From positions 36,680,194 through 36,744,193 of the forward strand of contig CP136069.1 in assembly GCA_032622095.1 (NCBI GenBank): 64,000 nucleotides of DNA, in the 5' to 3' direction. The notes beneath the pieces were generated by a model that worked only from the letters and a program-made list of their open reading frames with translations, was not told the DNA's origin and searched no databases. Positions 47,988-59,110 of the stretch are shown here, piece after piece (within the stretch, counting starts at the first letter, position 1; each line of letters opens with the position of its first letter). Position numbers and translations under genes: made by a program. The DNA is from Siphonodentalium dalli. Lineage: Eukaryota > Mollusca > Scaphopoda > Gadilida > Siphonodentaliidae.

Positions 47988-49741
47988 TACTGCCACCATA
48001 TGATACATACATAGGTGGCGACATAACAAACGGCACGGCATCGGAAAGATATCGCGGGAATTCGGCCATTTTCGGAAAAGTTCGTTACTTCCCATTGATG
48101 ACGGACATGCTACAATTATACAACGGGAACGCGGCCAATTTGAATTTTCGGACAGGTTCTATACCTCTCAATTTTGACGGACATACCACAACTATGATTC
48201 TTCGGTCCAAGAGATCATTATTGATTGATATAACCTATACATAGTCCGGGGAATTTTGTGATATGCATATAATACTAAAATATCAGCCACGGAGATATAA
48301 ACGTGGCTGTTATGATAACGCGGGAATCTGTAAAATATAGTAATTCGTGCGGCCGCTGCGATCTCGGTGGATTCCGATACCTCTCGCTGACAACAACGGC
48401 ACCTCCGAAGATTATATAAACAAAATAACCTGGCCACGACTGCGAGTGGGATTAAAAGTTGCACATGTTGTGCTTTGTAAGCAATTCATGAGATTCAGGG
48501 TTCTCTACAATTTTATTTATACTATTTTTATTTTTGACTGGCTAAAACTGCTCTGACGGCAGACTGTCTGTTCATCATTAGCGGAATGTAAGCGTCCGGT
48601 GAGCAAGGCAGGGTACCTTGTTTGTGGGCCCAGGACACTGTGGCATCACCCATTGCTCATTCTGAATATGGGCACCATAAAACAAAGGCAGTCTGTGTCT
48701 GATGACTACAGAATCAGATATACAATGTGCTATATGAGGAAGTAGAGGTCTACCATACAGTAATGATATGTTATACTTCTAGCTTCAAAATGCCATGAGT
48801 TGAATTTCCCATTCAAGGTGGATGACAAACAGTATTTATGGACCAGTTCTCAAATGTGTGACAATCTTCAGCCGTGTAATATCATACACATGCTTTGTAA
48901 ATTACCATGCAATATGTTATTGTGAAGGAGGATGGATGATAAGTCACATTATTGTAATTGATGATCTGACAATCTTCAACTAAGGAATTTTCTGTTCTCT
49001 GTTCATTAAAATCATGGTAAAAGAAGCCTTGATTTTGGCTAACTACAGGATTGGAGCAGTGGTCATACTATTATTCCTCTAATTTATTAACTGACTGAAA
49101 CAGCTGAAGTGGACTATCTAATAACATTTCTCCAGTGAACATGTCTGCTTGTGCCTCAACTGTTACTGTAGTGTCAACCAGAGTTTGAAGGCTCCTGCAG
49201 CACATGAAATATGAATTTTCAGCTTCATTTGTTGGATATGTAGTTATATACCATTAAAATAAAGTTCATGTAAAATAATTATACTCTTTGAGAATAAACT
49301 TTCCTCTATCAAAGTAATGGTGGTAACATTGTATTGAAAAACGATGTCAGTTTAATATAATATGGGTTTATTTATCTACTGAAAATAAGATAAGTCAGTG
49401 GGGTGTACAATTAAATAACATCAAAGAGACCATATTTTATCTTGGTGTTTGGTGTGATGACACCTTATCAGTGTTATGTGTATTCTGCTTCTGAATTGTA
49501 ATGTACATGTAAGCATTGATACTGAATCTTAATTGCCATGATACACCATGAAAGTAATAGAGAAGTGATTCCTGTTCAATGACTGGTGGTATCCTAACTA
49601 CAGTATATGTGACGCAACAGAAATTGCTGGTCCCACTTTTACTTGTAACTTCTTTCGTAAATTTTAACAGTACTTATCTGACAGTGCTGTCTCGTCAAAA
49701 GTTCAAAACAGATAAAAACGATAAATTTAATATATGCTCAG

Positions 49742-49852
49742 TTTTCGAAAAATCCTCATGTCATTGATGCGGGAGAGGTGGCTTGGAATCATTCCAAAGA
49801 TCCTCATGCCCTGTCAATTGAAGAGCTGACTTCGATGCTGACTCCAGAATAA
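49742..49852 (+). CDS. Exon-like segment e1 (possible terminal coding exon), copy A
   Basis: Preceded by ATATGCTCAG, a possible 3' splice site. The frame reads F-S-K-N-P-H-V-I-D-A-G-E-V-A-W-N-H-S-K-D and continues P-H-A-L-S-I-E-E-L-T-S-M-L-T-P-E, then TAA at 49,850. It is the first of three related segments in the unit. A possible poly(A) signal variant (ATTAAA) follows at 49,861. Family not recognised. Its reality as an exon rests on the repeated acceptor-plus-frame pattern. Confidence 0.35.
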   Translation, partial: FSKNPHVIDAGEVAWNHSKDPHALSIEELTSMLTPE

Positions 49853-50093
49853 GAGCAATTATTAAAATGCATGTAACATGCATGTAACTCTATTCATAAT
49901 AGCATTGTGTGTATTGTCATTGCCATTTTATTGTACCGGTATATATGAATTTCAATGCCAACTTTCTCTGAAGTTAGTTCCATTCCACAAATCCGTTATA
50001 CATGTATATGATAACTAATGGGTTGATACTTTTTGGAGAGTGTTGTGTCCTCTTGTCAAAACTTATCAGTATGATATTTTCATGCTCACTCAG

Positions 50094-50237
50094 TTTTTGA
50101 AAAATCCTCTTGTCATTGACAAGGGAGAGGTGACTTGGAGTCATTCTAAAGATACTCATACCCTGTCAATTGAAGAGGTGACTTCGATGCCTTATCCTGG
50201 ATGCAAGCAATTAAAATATAAACTTGACTGCATCTAA
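50094..50237 (+). CDS. Exon-like segment e2, copy A
   Basis: Preceded by TTTTCATGCTCACTCAG, a pyrimidine-rich acceptor-like string. The frame F-L-K-N-P-L-V-I-D-K-G-E-V-T-W-S-H-S-K-D then L-S-I-E-E-V-T-S-M parallels e1, and the C-terminus then diverges before a stop at 50,235. The core differs from e1 partly at synonymous sites (GAT/GAC, TCC/TCT) and partly at replacement sites. Confidence 0.33.
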   Translation, partial: FLKNPLVIDKGEVTWSHSKDTHTLSIEEVTSMPYPGCKQLKYKLDCI

Positions 50238-50239
50238 CT

Positions 50240-50740
50240 TTTCCGGTTCAATATAATTGTTTAGTTGCCAATTTGTTTTGCTGGCGGATGACAGTGCCAA
50301 CTGTGGGTGGTGTTCGATCGGTTGGGCGTGCTGGATGTATATCTGGTGGCACATTCCTCGGGATTTTGTTCTGGGTAACGTTTTTCTGACAATGCTGTGT
50401 TTTCTCGGCGGAGTTTGTCAGTGTGATGCTTTCATTCTCAGTTTTTGAAAGATCTTCATGTCATTGACATGGGAGAGGTGGCTTGGAGTCAATCCGAAGA
50501 TCCTCGTGCCCTGTCAATTGAAGAAGTGGCTTCAGGAACTGAGAATGAAAGTATCATATTGATGGGTTTTGTTGAGAAAATACGGCAATGTCAGAGGGGT
50601 GTTGCCCAGAGTGGGGTCCCGAAGAGTGTGCCGTTAGATGTACATCCGGTGCACTTGGTTGATCGAACGTCGCTCATGGTTGGCATTGTCATTTGCCTGT
50701 GGAATGGGTTGGCGGTTGGGCGGTTGTGTTGAACCGGAAA
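50240..50740. mobile_element. Fold-back element with TIR TTTCCGGTTCAA, copy A
   Basis: TTTCCGGTTCAA at 50,240-50,251 is inverted at 50,729-50,740. Imperfect inverted similarity extends the length of the arms (left about 50,240-50,441, right about 50,533-50,740; 'GATGACAGTGCCAA' opposite 'TTGGCATTGTCAT'). The ~90 bp loop is the e3 core. Either a MITE captured an exon-like segment, or an inverted duplication formed around it. No target duplication identified. Confidence 0.65.
50442..50732 (+). CDS. Exon-like segment e3, copy A, in the loop of a fold-back
   Basis: Preceded by TGCTTTCATTCTCAG. The frame F-L-K-D-L-H-V-I-D-M-G-E-V-A-W-S-Q-S-E-D then L-S-I-E-E-V-A-S matches e1/e2. After about residue 35 it reads through the right arm of the fold-back (inverted copy of 50,240-50,441) to a stop at 50,730, so that tail is unlikely to be authentic. 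Confidence 0.3.
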   Translation, partial: FLKDLHVIDMGEVAWSQSEDPRALSIEEVASGTENESIILMGFVEKIRQCQRGVAQSGVPKSVPLDVHPVHLVDRTSLMVGIVICLWNGLAVGRLC

Positions 50741-50997
50741 TTTGTCATTGCAAATTTATTATACCAGTACATGTAAATGCCAATGTAATATGAGGTCCAT
50801 TCAGCATATATAACATATGATAGCATGTTTTTCATGATTTGTTTTGGCTAATAAAAAAAAAGAAGTAATAATTATGGCTTTCAATATCAAACATTCTTAC
50901 TGTGATGGCCTAAATTCAGTGGCCTCAACCATGCGATTCTGATTCGACATTACAGTTGCTACATCACCCAAAAATGTCCAATATTTGCAAAAAGAAT

Positions 50998-51450
50998 GCA
51001 TGTAAATTTATTACACATAAAGTGTATAGATTAGTTGGTACACAGTGTGTGTACCAAATATGCACAATACTGGGTACTATATACTACAAAATTGTGTAGG
51101 TTGTTACACAGATGTGTATAAATAAAGTACACACTACTGTGTACTATGTACACAAATGTGTATAAATAAAGTACACACTAACTGTGTATTATCTGTGTAC
51201 TAACTGTGTAGTAACTGTCTACCAACTGTTTACTACACACACGTGTATAGCGACTACACATACATGTGTGTATAAAGCTACACATATTGTGTGTACCAAA
51301 AATTGCTCTATACACATACATGTGTGTATAGAGCTACATATATTGTGTGTACCAAAATTGCTCTACAGTTTCTACACATAATTGTTGGAGAGCAGATGTT
51401 ACACATATATGTGTACAAAGTGTGTAGCGTTTCTACACAGTGTTATTTAG
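50998..51450. repeat. TGTGTA/TACACA cluster, copy A
   Basis: Dense, irregularly spaced TGTGTA, TACACA, ACACATGTGTGTA and GTGTGTACC words on both strands, with small palindromes such as ACACATACATGTGTGT. Mixed orientation, with imperfect subrepeats (TACACATACATGTGTGTATA at about 51,257 and 51,311), makes it a degenerate microsatellite-like region. The plus frame at 51,184-51,381 is an artefact. Confidence 0.8.
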
Positions 51451-53208
51451 AGAGTACTGCCACCATATGATATATACATAGGCGGCGACATAACAAACGG
51501 CACGGCATCAGAAAGATATCGCGGGAATTCGGCCATTTTCGGAAAAGTTCGTTACTTCCCATTGATGACGGACATGCTACAATTATACAACGGGAACGCG
51601 GCCAATTTGAATTTTCGGACAGGTTCTATACCTCCCAATTTTGCCGGACATACCACAACTATGATTCTTCGGTCCAAGAGATCATTATTGATTGATATAA
51701 CCTATACATAGTCCGGGGAATTTTGTGATATGCATATAATACTAAAATATCAGCCACGGAGATATAAACGTGGCTGTTATGATAACGCGGGAATCTGTAA
51801 AATATAGTAATTCGTGCGGCCGCTGCGATCTCGGTGGATTCCGATACCTCTCGCTGACAACAACGGCACGTCCGAAGATTATATAAACAAAATAACCTGG
51901 CCACGACTGCGAGTGGGATTAAAAGTTGCACATGTTGTGCTTTGTAAGCAATTCATGAGATTCAGGGTTCTCTACAATTTTATTTATACTATTTTTATTT
52001 TTGACTGGCTAAAACTGCTCTGACGGCAGACTGTCTGTTCATCATTAGCGGAATGTAAGCGTCCGGTGAGCAAGGCAGGGTACCTTGTTTGTGGGCCCAG
52101 GACACTGTGGCATCACCCATTGCTCATTCTGAATATGGGCACCATAAAACAAAGGCAGTCTGTGTCTGATGACTACAGAATCAGATATACAATGTGCTAT
52201 ATGAGGAAGTAGAGGTCTACCATACAGTAATGATATGTTATACTTCTAGCTTCAAAATGCCATGAGTTGAATTTCCCATTCAAGGTGGATGACAAACAGT
52301 ATTTATGGACCAGTTCTCAAATGTGTGACAATCTTCAGCCGTGTAATATCATACACATGCTTTGTAAATTACCATGCAATATGTTATTGTGAAGGAGGAT
52401 GGATGATAAGTCACATTATTGTAATTGATGATCTGACAATCTTCAACTAAGGAATTTTCTGTTCTCTGTTCATTAAAATCATGGTAAAAGAAGCCTTGAT
52501 TTTGGCTAACTACAGGATTGGAGCAGTGGTCATACTATTATTCCTCTAATTTATTAACTGACTGAAACAGCTGAAGTGGACTATCTAATAACATTTCTCC
52601 AGTGAACATGTCTGCTTGTGCCTCAACTGTTACTGTAGTGTCAACCAGAGTTTGAAGGCTCCTGCAGCACATGAAATATGAATTTTCAGCTTCATTTGTT
52701 GGATATGTAGTTATATACCATTAAAATAAAGTTCATGTAAAATAATTATACTCTTTGAGAATAAACTTTCCTCTATCAAAGTAATGGTGGTAACATTGTA
52801 TTGAAAAACGATGTCAGTTTAATATAATATGGGTTTATTTATCTACTGAAAATAAGATAAGTCAGTGGGGTGTACAATTAAATAACATCAAAGAGACCAT
52901 ATTTTATCTTGGTGTTTGGTGTGATGACACCTTATCAGTGTTATGTGTATTCTGCTTCTGAATTGTAATGTACATGTAAGCATTGATACTGAATCTTAAT
53001 TGCCATGATACACCATGAAAGTAATAGAGAAGTGATTCCTGTTCAATGACTGGTGGTATCCTAACTACAGTATATGTAACGCAACAGAAATTGCTGGTCC
53101 CACTTTTACTTGTAACTTCTTTCGTAAATTTTAACAGTACTTATCTGACAGTGCTGTCTCGTCAAAAGTTCAAAACAGATAAAAACGATAAATTTAATAT
53201 ATGCTCAG

Positions 53209-54199
53209 TTTTCGAAAAATCCTCATGTCATTGATGCGGGAGAGGTGGCTTGGAATCATTCCAAAGATCCTCATGCCCTGTCAATTGAAGAGGTGACTTC
53301 GATGCTGACTCCAGAATAAGAGCAATTATTAAAATGCATGTAACATGCATGTAACTCTATTCATAATAGCATTGTGTGTATTGTCATTGCCATTTTATTG
53401 TACCGGTATATATGAATTTCAATGCCAACTTTCTCTGAAGTTAGTTCCATTCCACAAATCCGTTATACATGTATATGATAACTAATGGGTTGATACTTTT
53501 TGGAGAGTGTTGTGTCCTCTTGTCAAAACTTATCAGTATGATATTTTCATGCTCACTCAGTTTTTGAAAAATCCTCTTGTCATTGACAAGGGAGAGGTGA
53601 CTTGGAGTCATTCTAAAGATACTCATACCCTGTCAATTGAAGAGGTGACTTCGATGCCTTATCCTGGATGCAAGCAATTAAAATATAAACTTGACTGCAT
53701 CTAACTTTTCCGGTTCAATATAATTGTTTAGTTGCCAATTTGTTTTGCAGGCGGATGACAGTGCCAACTGTGGGTGGTGTTCGATCGGTTGGGCGTGCTG
53801 GATGTATATCTGGTGGCACATTCCTCGGGATTTTGTTCTGGGTAACGTTTTTCTGACAATGCTGTGTTTTCTCGGCGGAGTTTGTCAGTGTGATGCTTTC
53901 ATTCTCAGTTTTTGAAAGATCTTCATGTCATTGACATGGGAGAGGTGGCTTGGAGTCAATCCGAAGATCCTCGTGCCCTGTCAATTGAAGAAGTGGCTTC
54001 AGGAACTGAGAATGAAAGTATCATATTGATGGGTTTTGTTGAGAAAATACAGCAATGTCAGAGGGGTGTTGCCCAGAGTGGGGTCCCGAAGAGTGTGCCG
54101 TTAGATGTACATCCGGTGCACTTGGTTGATCGAACGTCGCTCATGGTTGGCATTGTCATTTGCCTGTGGAATGGGTTGGCGGTTGGGCGGTTGTGTTGA
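53209..54199 (+). other. Exon-like segments e1-e3, copy B
   Basis: e1 at 53,209-53,319, e2 at 53,561-53,704 and e3 at 53,909-54,199 each sit behind the same acceptor-like CTCAG strings as in copy A. In e1 the A copy has E-L and this copy E-V in the S-I-E-E-x-T-S-M core. All three frames remain open over the core. Confidence 0.35.
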
Positions 54200-54207
54200 A
54201 CCGGAAA
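53707..54207. mobile_element. Fold-back element with TIR TTTCCGGTTCAA, copy B
   Basis: Same structure as 50,240-50,740, duplicated as part of the 3.47 kb unit rather than inserted independently (identical position within the unit). Confidence 0.65.
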
Positions 54208-54465
54208 TTTGTCATTGCAAATTTATTATACCAGTACATGTAAATGCCAATGTAATATGAGGTCCATTCAGCATATATAACATATGATAGCATGTTTTTC
54301 ATGATTTGTTTTGGCTAATAAAAAAAAAAGAAGTAATAATTATGGCTTTCAATATCAAACATTCTTACTGTGATGGCCTAAATTCAGTGGCCTCAACCAT
54401 GCGATTCTGATTCGACATTACAGTTGCTACATCACCCAAAAATGTCCAATATTTGCAAAAAGAAT

Positions 54466-54918
54466 GCATGTAAATTTATTACACATAAAGTGTATAGATT
54501 AGTTGGTACACAGTGTGTGTACCAAATATGCACAATACTGGGTACTATATACTACAAAATTTTGTAGGTTGTTACACAGATGTGTATAAATAAAGTACAC
54601 ACTACTGTGTACTATGTACACAAATGTGTATAAATAAAGTACACACTAACTGTGTATTATCTGTGTACTAACTGTGTAGTAACTGTCTACCAACTGTTTA
54701 CTACACACACGTGTATAGCGACTACACATACATGTGTGTATAAAGCTACACATATTGTGTGTACCAAAAATTGCTCTATACACATACATGTGTGTATAGA
54801 GCTACATATATTGTGTGTACCAAAATTGCTCTACAGTTTCTACACATAATTGTTGGAGAGCAGATGTTACACATATATGTGTACAAAGTGTGTAGCGTTT
54901 CTACACAGTGTTATTTAG
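54466..54918. repeat. TGTGTA/TACACA cluster, copy B
   Basis: Duplicate of 50,998-51,450 with one visible substitution (AAATTTTGTAGG against AAATTGTGTAGG). Confidence 0.8.
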
Positions 54919-54922
54919 AGAG

Positions 54923-55620
54923 TACTGCCATCATATGATATATACATAGGCGGCGACATAACAAACGGCACGGCATCAGAAAGATATCGCGGGAATTCGG
55001 CCATTTTCGGAAAAGTTCGTTACTTCCCATTGATGACGGACATGCTACAATTATACAACGGGAACGCGGCCAATTTGAATTTTCGGACAGGTTCTATACC
55101 TCCCAATTTTGCCGGACATACCACAACTATGATTCTTCGGTCCAAGAGATCATTATTGATTGATATAACCTATACATAGTCCGGGGAATTTTGTGATATG
55201 CATATAATACTAAAATATCAGCCACGGAGATATAAACGTGGCTGTTATGATAACGCGGGAATCTGTAAAATATAGTAATTCGTGCGGCCGCTGCGATCTC
55301 GGTGGATTCCGATACCTCTCGCTGACAACAACGGCACCTCCGAAGATTATATAAACAAAATAACCTGGCCACGACTGCGAGTGGGATTAAAAGTTGCACA
55401 TGTTGTGCTTTGTAAGCAATTCATGAGATTCAGGGTTCTCTACAATTTTATTTATACTATTTTTATTTTTGACTGGCTAAAACTGCTCTGACGGCAGACT
55501 GTCTGTTCATCATTAGCGGAATGTAAGCTTCCGGTGAGCAAGGTAGAATACCTCGTTTGTGGGCCCAGGACATTGTGGCATCACCCATTGCTCATTCTGA
55601 ATATGGGCACCATAAAACAA
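54923..55620 (+). repeat. Copy C of the segmental unit, truncated after 698 bp
   Basis: Matches the first ~690 bp of copies A and B (up to CACCATAAAACAA) with a few more differences near the end (GTAAGCTTCC, GGTAGAATACC). It is abruptly joined to the 36 bp satellite at 55,621. Confidence 0.95.
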
Positions 55621-57700
55621 TGCGATGGTTATTTTGTCAGATGTAGAGAGATTGCATGCGGTGGTCATTATGTCTGATACAGAGAGAGTGCATGCGATGG
55701 TCATTTTATCAGCAACAGAGAGAGATTGCATGCGATGGTCATTATGTCAGATACAGAGGGAGTACATGCGATGGTCATTATGTCAGATATAGAGAGAGTG
55801 CATGCGATGGTCATTGTGTCAGATATAGAGAGAGTGCATGCGATGGTCAGTATATCAGATACAGAGAGAGAGTGCATGCGATGGTCATTATGTCAGATAC
55901 AGAGAGAGTGCATGCGATGGTCATTATGTCAGATATAGAGAGAGCACATGCGATGGTTATTTTGTCTGATATAGAGAGAGTGCATGTGATGGTCAGTATA
56001 TCAGCTACAGCGAGAGAGTGCATGCGATGGTCATTATGTCAGATACAGCGGGAGTGCATCCGATGGTCATTATATCAGATATAGAGAGATGGCATGCGGT
56101 GGTCGTTATATCAGACACAGAGAGAGTGCATGCGATGGTCATTATATCATATATAGAGAGATTGCATGCGATGGTCATTATGTCTGATACAGAGAGAGGG
56201 CATGCGATGGTCATTATGACAGATACAGAGGGAGTACATGCGATGGTCATTGTGTCAGATACAGAGTGCATGCGACGGTCATTATGTCAGAGATAGAGCG
56301 AGTGCATGCGATGGTCATTATGTCTGATATAGAGGGAGCGCATGCGATGGTCATTATGTCAGATATAGAGGGAGTGCATGCGATGGTCATTGTGTCAGAT
56401 ATAGAGGGAGTGCATGCGATGGTCATTATGTCTGATACAGAGGGAGTACATGCGATGGTCATTATATCAGATACAGAGAGAGTGCATTGGTGGTCATTAT
56501 GTCTGATACAGAGAGAGTGCATGCGATGGTCATTATGTCAGATACAGAGGGAGTACATGCGATGGTCATTATATCAGATACAGAGAGAGTACATGCGATG
56601 GTCATTATGGCTGATACAGAGCGAGTGCATGCGATGGTCATTGTGTCAGATACAGAGCGAGCGCATGCGGTGGTCATTATGTCAGAGATAGAGAGAGTGC
56701 ATGCGATGGTCATTATGTCTGATATAGAGGGAGTGCATGCGATGGTCATTATGTCAGATATAGAGAGAGCGCATGCGATGGTCATTATGTCAGATATATA
56801 GTGAGTGTGTGCGATGGTCATTATGTCAGATATAGAGGGAGTGCATTCGATTGTCATTATGTCAGATATAGAGAGAGTGCATGCGATGGTCAGTATATCA
56901 GCTACAGAGAGAGAGTGCATGCGATGGTCATTATGTCTGATATAGAGCGAGTGCATGCGATGGTCATTATGTCTGATATAGAGAGCGAGTGCATGCGATT
57001 GTCTTTATGTCTGATACAGAGATAGTGCATGCGATGGTCATTATGTCTGATATAGAGAGAGTGCATGCGATGGTCATTATGTATGATATAGAGAGGGAGT
57101 GCATGCGATTGTCTTTATGTCTGATACAGAGAGAGTGCATGCGATGGTCATTATGTCTGATACAGAGCGAGTGCATGCGATGGTCATTGTGTCAGATATA
57201 GAGAGAGAGAGAGCGCATACGATGGTCATTATGTATGATACAGAGAGAGCGCATGCGATGATCTTTATGTCTGATACAGAGAGAGCGCATGCGATGGCCA
57301 TTATGTCAGATATATAGTGAGTGTGTGCGATGGTCAGTATATCAGCTACTGAGAGAGAGTGCATGCGATGGTCATTATGTCAGATACAGAGAGAGTGCAT
57401 GCGATGGTCATTATGTCAGATATAGAGAGAGCACATGCGATGGTTATTTTGTCAGATGTAGAGAGAGCTCATGCGATGGTCATTGTGCCAGATATAGAGA
57501 GCTCATGCGATGGTCATTATATCATATATAGAGGGAGTGCATGCGATAGTCATTATATCAGATATCGAGCGAGCGCATGCGATTGTCATTGTGCCAGATA
57601 TAGAGAGAGCACATGCGATGGTTATTTTGTCAGATGTAGAAAGAGCTCATGCGATGGTCATTGTGCCAGATATAGAGAGAGCTCATGCGATGGTCATTAT
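55621..57700 (+). repeat. Second 36 bp satellite block (~2.1 kb, roughly 58 units)
   Basis: Same unit and orientation as the main array. The first units (GGTTATTTTGTCAGATGTAG, then AGATTGCATGCGGTGGTC) match units of the main array near 46,855-46,900. TATATAGTGAGTGTGTGCG variants (56,797 and 57,311) are those of the right part of the main array. It ends at CATTATAGCAACCACCCAGT. Open frames are repeat artefacts. Confidence 0.97.
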
Positions 57701-58266
57701 AGCAACCACCCAGTGGGTGTTTATACCTAAATGCGTGTGAATTATGACGTCATATAATTTTTCTATATTTCTATACCAAGAGCGAAAATAGCGTGTATGC
57801 TTTTTTGTAAATTTCACACGTGACTTCCGGGAGGTTACTGCGCAGACTCCAGCAGAAACTGATTGAAGAATTACGTTTTCTTCACTTCAACTTCAACACA
57901 ATCGACTGTTAGTAACGGTACTGAGTTAGGAGAGCAGCGTGCTCCGAAGACAACCGCGACGGAGGAATTTACATACAAGTACAACAACAACCATTGCCGA
58001 TGATCACTTTTTAATTGTCCTCACTGAGTCATTCAGAGACTCAATCAAATAATAGATTAATCGAGGATTAATCACAGCCTTTCTAGTCTGATAACATGGC
58101 ATTCGGTAAAATATTACCGTGGCACAGTTTGTGATTAGCCATCTCGATTGTAAACAAATCTTCTACTCGAAATTTGTAAATTAAAAAAACAAATCAAATT
58201 TAAATGTGCATGTGCGATAATCAATATCATCCATGACCCAACCCGGACACACATACCAAATCGCAT
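57701..58266. other. Non-coding spacer; nothing recognised
   Basis: No element ends or domain. Short GC-richer segment at 57,820-57,970. Confidence 0.3.
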
Positions 58267-58638
58267 TCACATCCACTGAGAAACAACGAAGAAGCTAGAC
58301 ATTACACTTTTATTTAGAGCCGGCATCGGCGTCGACAAACACTTTATATACACCGATTTCTCCACTACAAGGTCAAGGCCCCACATGGCACGAAATTGAA
58401 AAATCAACGAGTGATTGATCTGTGTTTCATGTAATTTGCAACAATGAATGTTGTTTTGAGGATTGTATGGATTATTGTGTACCACAGATACACGAAGACT
58501 AGGCAATTCAATGTTAGGTGTATTCAATTTCATGACATCATGTGTAAACTGTGTTTGTGACATGATTATTGCACTTTTACTTTCGACAGGAGCTTGGAGG
58601 CATTGTTGAATTTGTTCTCTAATCATCAAAGGTTGCAC
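58267..58638 (-). CDS. Unrecognised 123-codon ORF (doubtful)
   Basis: Minus frame starting M-Q-P-L-M-I-R-E-Q-I-Q-Q-C-L-Q. Composition is unbiased (not a repeat artefact), with a Q/S/T-rich first half and a mixed second half, but there is no domain, signal peptide or membrane segment. No splice or promoter evidence was found. It could be a short gene, an exon or chance. Confidence 0.2.
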   Translation of the reverse strand: MQPLMIREQIQQCLQAPVESKSAIIMSQTQFTHDVMKLNTPNIELPSLRVSVVHNNPYNPQNNIHCCKLHETQINHSLIFQFRAMWGLDLVVEKSVYIKCLSTPMPALNKSVMSSFFVVSQWM

Positions 58639-58727
58639 AGGTATTTGCGTATCATTAATTTTATCATTTGATTTAGGACTGAAAAAGAATTGTTTCTGTT
58701 TTCAAATTGAAAAGATCAATCGTACTG

Positions 58728-59110
58728 CCCTGCTGGACAAAACAAGTGTCCATTGGCACCGCGGTGTGTTTGGCGTTCGGCGGCGGTGTCAGAGTTTGTA
58801 ACTGCAGTTGAGCACCGCAGCCAAGCGGCAAGTACACCATGGCCGACCGTCAAGTACACATGTACACCATGGCCGAAAAGCAACTACAATGGGGCCGAAT
58901 GGCATGTACACCGTGGTTAGATTTCTGGTTTATATTGTCTTTTTTCAGTTTAATGAATGCACACAGCGGCAACTACACCATGGTCGAATGGCAAATACAC
59001 CGCGGCCCAACTGTAGTTAGCTGGTGGAGCCGCTGTGCAGTTGCATTTCAGCCGCAGTAGCAATGCTAAGCGCACCGTGGTTAAGTGGACACTTGTTTTG
59101 CCCAGCAGGG
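58728..59110. mobile_element. TA-target MITE, copy 1 (TIR CCCTGCTGGACAAAACAAGT)
   Basis: The left TIR CCCTGCTGGACAAAACAAGT continues with GTCCA; the right end GTGGACACTTGTTTTGCCCA then GCAGGG is its inverse. The right flank is TA; the left is TG, apparently mutated. The interior has CCATGGCCGA-type and CCGCGGCC palindromic words, with a 'CTTTTTTCAGTTTAATGAATG' block shared by all three copies. No coding capacity. The TA target and short TIRs suggest Tc1/mariner-like mobilisation. Confidence 0.82.

Larger units (their letters stand above)
47988..51454 (+). repeat. Copy A of a 3,467 bp segmental tandem duplication
   Basis: Begins TACTGCCACCATATGAT and ends where the same string restarts at 51,455. 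Differs from copy B by only a handful of substitutions over 3.4 kb (for example AGGTGGCG/AGGCGGCG near the start, GAGCTG/GAGGTG near 49,825, TTGCTGG/TTGCAGG near 50,281, ATACGGC/ATACAGC near 50,581). This indicates recent duplication or gene conversion. Contents: three exon-like repeats, a fold-back and a TGTGTA cluster, annotated separately. Frames at 48,192-48,464 (minus) and 48,347-48,556 (plus) are unrecognised. Confidence 0.97.
51455..54922 (+). repeat. Copy B of the 3,467 bp segmental tandem duplication (3,468 bp)
   Basis: Colinear with copy A; the extra base is in the poly-A run near 54,320. It repeats all internal features, including the fold-back at 53,707-54,207 and the TGTGTA cluster at 54,466-54,918. 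Confidence 0.97.

Noticed and set aside
48192-48556. Overlapping plus and minus frames at the start of the 3.47 kb unit, conserved in all copies
   Set aside because: Conservation is explained by recent duplication of the whole unit; no motif and both strands are open.
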